Assembly: GCF_013386765.1 (NCBI RefSeq) | Contig: NZ_JACARE010000024.1 | Span: forward strand, 63,294 to 127,293 | Length of the DNA: 64,000 nucleotides | From: Pseudomonas yamanorum | Lineage (GTDB): Bacteria; Pseudomonadota; Gammaproteobacteria; Pseudomonadales; Pseudomonadaceae | Direction of reading: 5' to 3' | Shown: piece by piece, positions 61,390 to 64,000 of the stretch | Position numbering within the stretch: position 1 is the stretch's first letter | How the letters are laid out: each line of letters opens with the position of its first letter | The notes under the pieces: generated by a model | Databases searched by the model: none | What the model was told of the DNA's origin: nothing | Seen by the model: only the letters and a program-made list of their open reading frames with translations | Position numbers and translations under genes: made by a program

Positions 61390-64000
61390 TCATGCTTCGA
61401 CCAGGCTCCATTGTTTACTCAAACGCTTGTCGGAAATCGGCACCTTGGTACCCAACTGCTGGGCAAACAACGACACCCGATATTCCTCCAACCACCAGCG
61501 ATAGAGCTCCAACTGAGGGTCGCGCTTGCCTTCCTGGGCGTGTTTGTTCAGGCGGTTCTGATACTGGCTCCACAGGCCGCCCAGTTCGGTACTCCAGACC
61601 CGATCCTTCTGCACCTGGCTCGGCAATTTCTCCAGGCGCAGTTCGATGGCCTTGAGGAAACGCGGCAGCTCCTTGAACCACTGAGCCGGGGTTTCCCGCA
61701 CGAAACCGGGATACACCAGGTTGCTCAGTTGTTGCTTGATATCGTTCAGGGCCACGGCCTGGGCCAGGTCAATCTTGCCTTTGAAGCGTTTTTGCAGGCC
61801 ATGCCACAGCTTCAGGATTTCGAGGGTCAAGCGTGCCTGGCGCTCGGCATGCTCGGTCCAGCTGCCGCGCTTGCGCTCGGCCAGGGCGGCCAGGCCTGCG
61901 CCGTCTCGCGGCAGGCTGGCCTCGCCTTCCAGCACGCAGCTGTCGAGGCTGGCCAGCAGAATGTCTTCCACCAGGGCTTCGATACGCCCCAGCTCGCGGT
62001 ACATCAGCCCCAACTCGGTAAGGCCGGGCAACTTGCCCCGCAGGAATTTTGCCGGTTCGGCCAATTGCTGCAACAGCAAGCGCTGCAATGCACGACGGTG
62101 CTGGAACTCGGCCTCGGCGGCAGTGGAGAAACGCCCCTCCTTCACCGTGCCATTTTCCTCCACCAATGCCGGATAAACCGTCATCGACAGGCCGGCGATG
62201 TTTTGCTGGGTTTTCTCGGCCACCGCCGCGAACACCTTGGCCTCCACCGGCTGCTGGCTTTTCGCAGTCTGCGGCACGGCCAACGCCGCCTGGCTGGCTT
62301 CGGCAAAACGCGCGGTCAGCTCGGCCAGGTCGCGGCCTTCACCGAGGAACTTGCCCTGGCCGTCGACCACTTCCAGGTTCATCTTCAGGTGGTTTTCCAC
62401 CTGCTGCGCGGCCTCGGCCCAGGCTTCATCGCTGACCCGTGCCCCGGTCATGCGCAACAACTCACGCCCCAAGGCCTGGGGCAGCGAGCCTTGGCCGAAC
62501 TCGATACGCTGCAACGCTGCCTTGACGAAATCCGGCACCGGCACGAAGTTCTTGCGCAGCGCTTTCGGCAGGTTACGCACCAGGGCTATGCACTTGGCCT
62601 CGATCACACCCGGCACCAGCCACTCCAGGCGCTCGGGAGGCAACGCCGGCAACAGAGGCGCCGGCACGCGCAAGGTCACGCCGTCCCGCGGGTGATTGGG
62701 CTCGAAGTGATAACTCAAGGCCAGGGCCAGGTCGCCCAGGTGCAAGGTGTCGGGGTAATGGGCGGCGGTGACTTCACTGGCCTCGCGGGCCAGTACGTCT
62801 TCCTCGCGCATGATCAACAGTTGCGGGTCTTTCTGGCTGTTGACCTTGTACCAGCTGTCGAAGGTCGCGGTCTGGTGAATCTCCGCCGGCAAGCGCGCGT
62901 CGTAGAACGCGTACAGGGTTTCTTCGTCCGCCAGGATGTCGCGCCGGCGGGCCTTGGCTTCCAGCTCGTCGAGCTGCTCCAGCAGTTGCTGGTTGGCCGT
63001 CAGGCAGCGGGCCCGGGACTGAATCTCGCCCCGCACCAGGCCTTCGCGGATAAACAGTTCGCGGGACGTCACCGGATCAATCGGCCCGTAGTGCACCGGC
63101 CGGCGACCGACGATGATCAACCCGAACAGGGTGATCTGCTCAAACGCCACCACCTGGCCGCGCTTCTTCTCCCAATGGGGTTCAAAGTGGTTTTTCTTGA
63201 TCAGGTGCCCGGCCAACGGCTCGATCCAGTCGGCATCGATCTTGGCCACCATCCGCGCATACAGCTTGGTGGTCTCCACCAGTTCGGCGGTCATCAGCCA
63301 TTGCGGGCGCTTCTTGCCGATGCCCGACGAAGGGTGAATCCAGAAACGCCGCTGACGCGCGCCGAGGTAATCGCCCTCTTCGGTCTTCTGGCCAATCTGG
63401 CTGAGCAGGCCGGACAGCACGGCTTTGTGCAGTTTCGGGAAGTCTGCTGGCTCTTTGTTGACGGTCAGCTGCATGTCGCGGCAGATCAGGCTCAACTGGC
63501 GGTGGGAATCACGCCATTCCCGCAGGCGCAGGTAATTCAGGAAATTCTTGCGGCACCAGTTACGCAGCGGGCTGGCGGTCAGCTCCTGGCGCTGTTCTTC
63601 AAAGCCGCGCCACAGATTCACCAGCCCGGCGAAATCGGAGTCGGCATCTTTCCACTGTGCGTGAGCCTGGTCGGCGGCCTGCTGGCGCTCCGGCGGGCGC
63701 TCGCGCGGATCCTGGATCGACATCGCACTGGCGACGATCAGCACTTCCTGCAAGCTGCCAAGCTTGGCGGCTTCCAGCAACATGCGGCCCATGCGCGGGT
63801 CCACCGGCAAGCGCGCCAGCTGGCGGCCCATCGGCGTCAGTTGGCTGTTGCGGTCGACGGCCGACAATTCTTGCAGCAGGTTGAAACCGTCGCTGATGGC
63901 CTTGCCATCCGGCGGCTCGATAAACGGGAAGTCGGTGATCTCGCCCAGACGCAGGTGCAACATCTGCAGGATCACGGCCGCGAGGTTGGTACGCAGAATC
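61390..64000 (-). CDS. hrpA: ATP-dependent RNA helicase HrpA, C-terminal part (gene continues past window)
   Basis: This is a partial DEAH-box helicase; the frame is open to the right edge, so the 5' part with motifs I-V lies outside. What is here begins RTNLAAVILQMLHLRLGEIT, the start of the winged-helix/ratchet region after the helicase core. The OB fold around GARQRRFWIHPSSGIGKKRPQW follows, and then the long HrpA-specific C-terminal half (DUF3418) with LAGLSMTVYPALVEENGTV. It ends SKQWSLVEA at 61390. About 870 of the usual 1300 residues are visible. The role is in RNA or ribosome processing and rescue. Confidence 0.96.
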   Translation of the reverse strand, partial: ILRTNLAAVILQMLHLRLGEITDFPFIEPPDGKAISDGFNLLQELSAVDRNSQLTPMGRQLARLPVDPRMGRMLLEAAKLGSLQEVLIVASAMSIQDPRERPPERQQAADQAHAQWKDADSDFAGLVNLWRGFEEQRQELTASPLRNWCRKNFLNYLRLREWRDSHRQLSLICRDMQLTVNKEPADFPKLHKAVLSGLLSQIGQKTEEGDYLGARQRRFWIHPSSGIGKKRPQWLMTAELVETTKLYARMVAKIDADWIEPLAGHLIKKNHFEPHWEKKRGQVVAFEQITLFGLIIVGRRPVHYGPIDPVTSRELFIREGLVRGEIQSRARCLTANQQLLEQLDELEAKARRRDILADEETLYAFYDARLPAEIHQTATFDSWYKVNSQKDPQLLIMREEDVLAREASEVTAAHYPDTLHLGDLALALSYHFEPNHPRDGVTLRVPAPLLPALPPERLEWLVPGVIEAKCIALVRNLPKALRKNFVPVPDFVKAALQRIEFGQGSLPQALGRELLRMTGARVSDEAWAEAAQQVENHLKMNLEVVDGQGKFLGEGRDLAELTARFAEASQAALAVPQTAKSQQPVEAKVFAAVAEKTQQNIAGLSMTVYPALVEENGTVKEGRFSTAAEAEFQHRRALQRLLLQQLAEPAKFLRGKLPGLTELGLMYRELGRIEALVEDILLASLDSCVLEGEASLPRDGAGLAALAERKRGSWTEHAERQARLTLEILKLWHGLQKRFKGKIDLAQAVALNDIKQQLSNLVYPGFVRETPAQWFKELPRFLKAIELRLEKLPSQVQKDRVWSTELGGLWSQYQNRLNKHAQEGKRDPQLELYRWWLEEYRVSLFAQQLGTKVPISDKRLSKQWSLVEA

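Overview
The window is a chromosomal segment of a GC-rich gammaproteobacterium, almost certainly a Pseudomonas of the fluorescens group. The evidence is the gene order cobO-cobB-bluB-cobD-cobC-cobQ, purM-purN, cysM-rlmD-relA-mazG and gbuR/gbuA, together with many REP/BIME palindromes (GTGGGAGCnGGCTTGCC, GTAGGAGC and GGCGAGGGAGCTTGC types). I see no rRNA, tRNA, phage, insertion sequence or CRISPR array. Species cannot be fixed from this sequence alone.

Layout. Positions 1-435 hold a BIME and a probable dispersed non-coding element. Positions 436-6722 carry a translationally coupled cobalamin operon (minus strand) headed by a cobalamin riboswitch. Positions 6834-12841 hold a sorbosone-dehydrogenase-like lipoprotein, two NlpC/P60 lipoproteins, hda, a PerM-type membrane protein and a DUF2066 protein. 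Positions 13202-16073 hold purMN, a DUF3108 protein and a small conserved protein. Positions 16314-22488 are the core block DUF2058, mazG, relA, rlmD and cysM. Positions 22596-28523 are one giant LRR/NEL-type effector-like gene. Positions 28594-34717 hold tapT and a guanidinobutyrate locus: LysR regulator, amidinohydrolase, NTF2-like protein and two transporters. Positions 34780-36879 encode an unusual two-domain dehydrogenase/oxidoreductase. Positions 37321-42707 hold a tiny protein, a LysR/MFS divergent pair, an NCS1 transporter, a DUF2177 protein and cvfB. Positions 43031-49651 hold small envelope and unknown proteins, a DEAD-box helicase, an MscS channel and an EamA transporter. Positions 49855-57210 hold azoR, a LysR regulator, a hydrolase, a cyclophilin, an ABC exporter, aqpZ and a GNAT/FemAB-like protein. 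Positions 57441-64000 hold a phosphate-selective-type porin, an ECF sigma/anti-sigma pair, a FabH-like synthase and the 3' part of hrpA.

Most of the window is ordinary core genome. The points that stand out are: (i) REP elements translated in frame as C-terminal tails of CobB and of an NCS1 transporter; (ii) the 699-residue fusion of a D-2-hydroxyacid-dehydrogenase-like domain, apparently lacking catalytic residues, to an FAD oxidoreductase; (iii) the 1975-residue LRR/NEL protein whose expected catalytic cysteine is glycine; (iv) a 24-bp operator-like palindrome and a leader hairpin upstream of gbuA; (v) a small-ORF/inverted-repeat locus beside a LysR gene, in the position of the P. aeruginosa PA1414 locus; and (vi) an ABC transporter whose Shine-Dalgarno sequence sits 26 nt from its start codon across a perfect GC hairpin.
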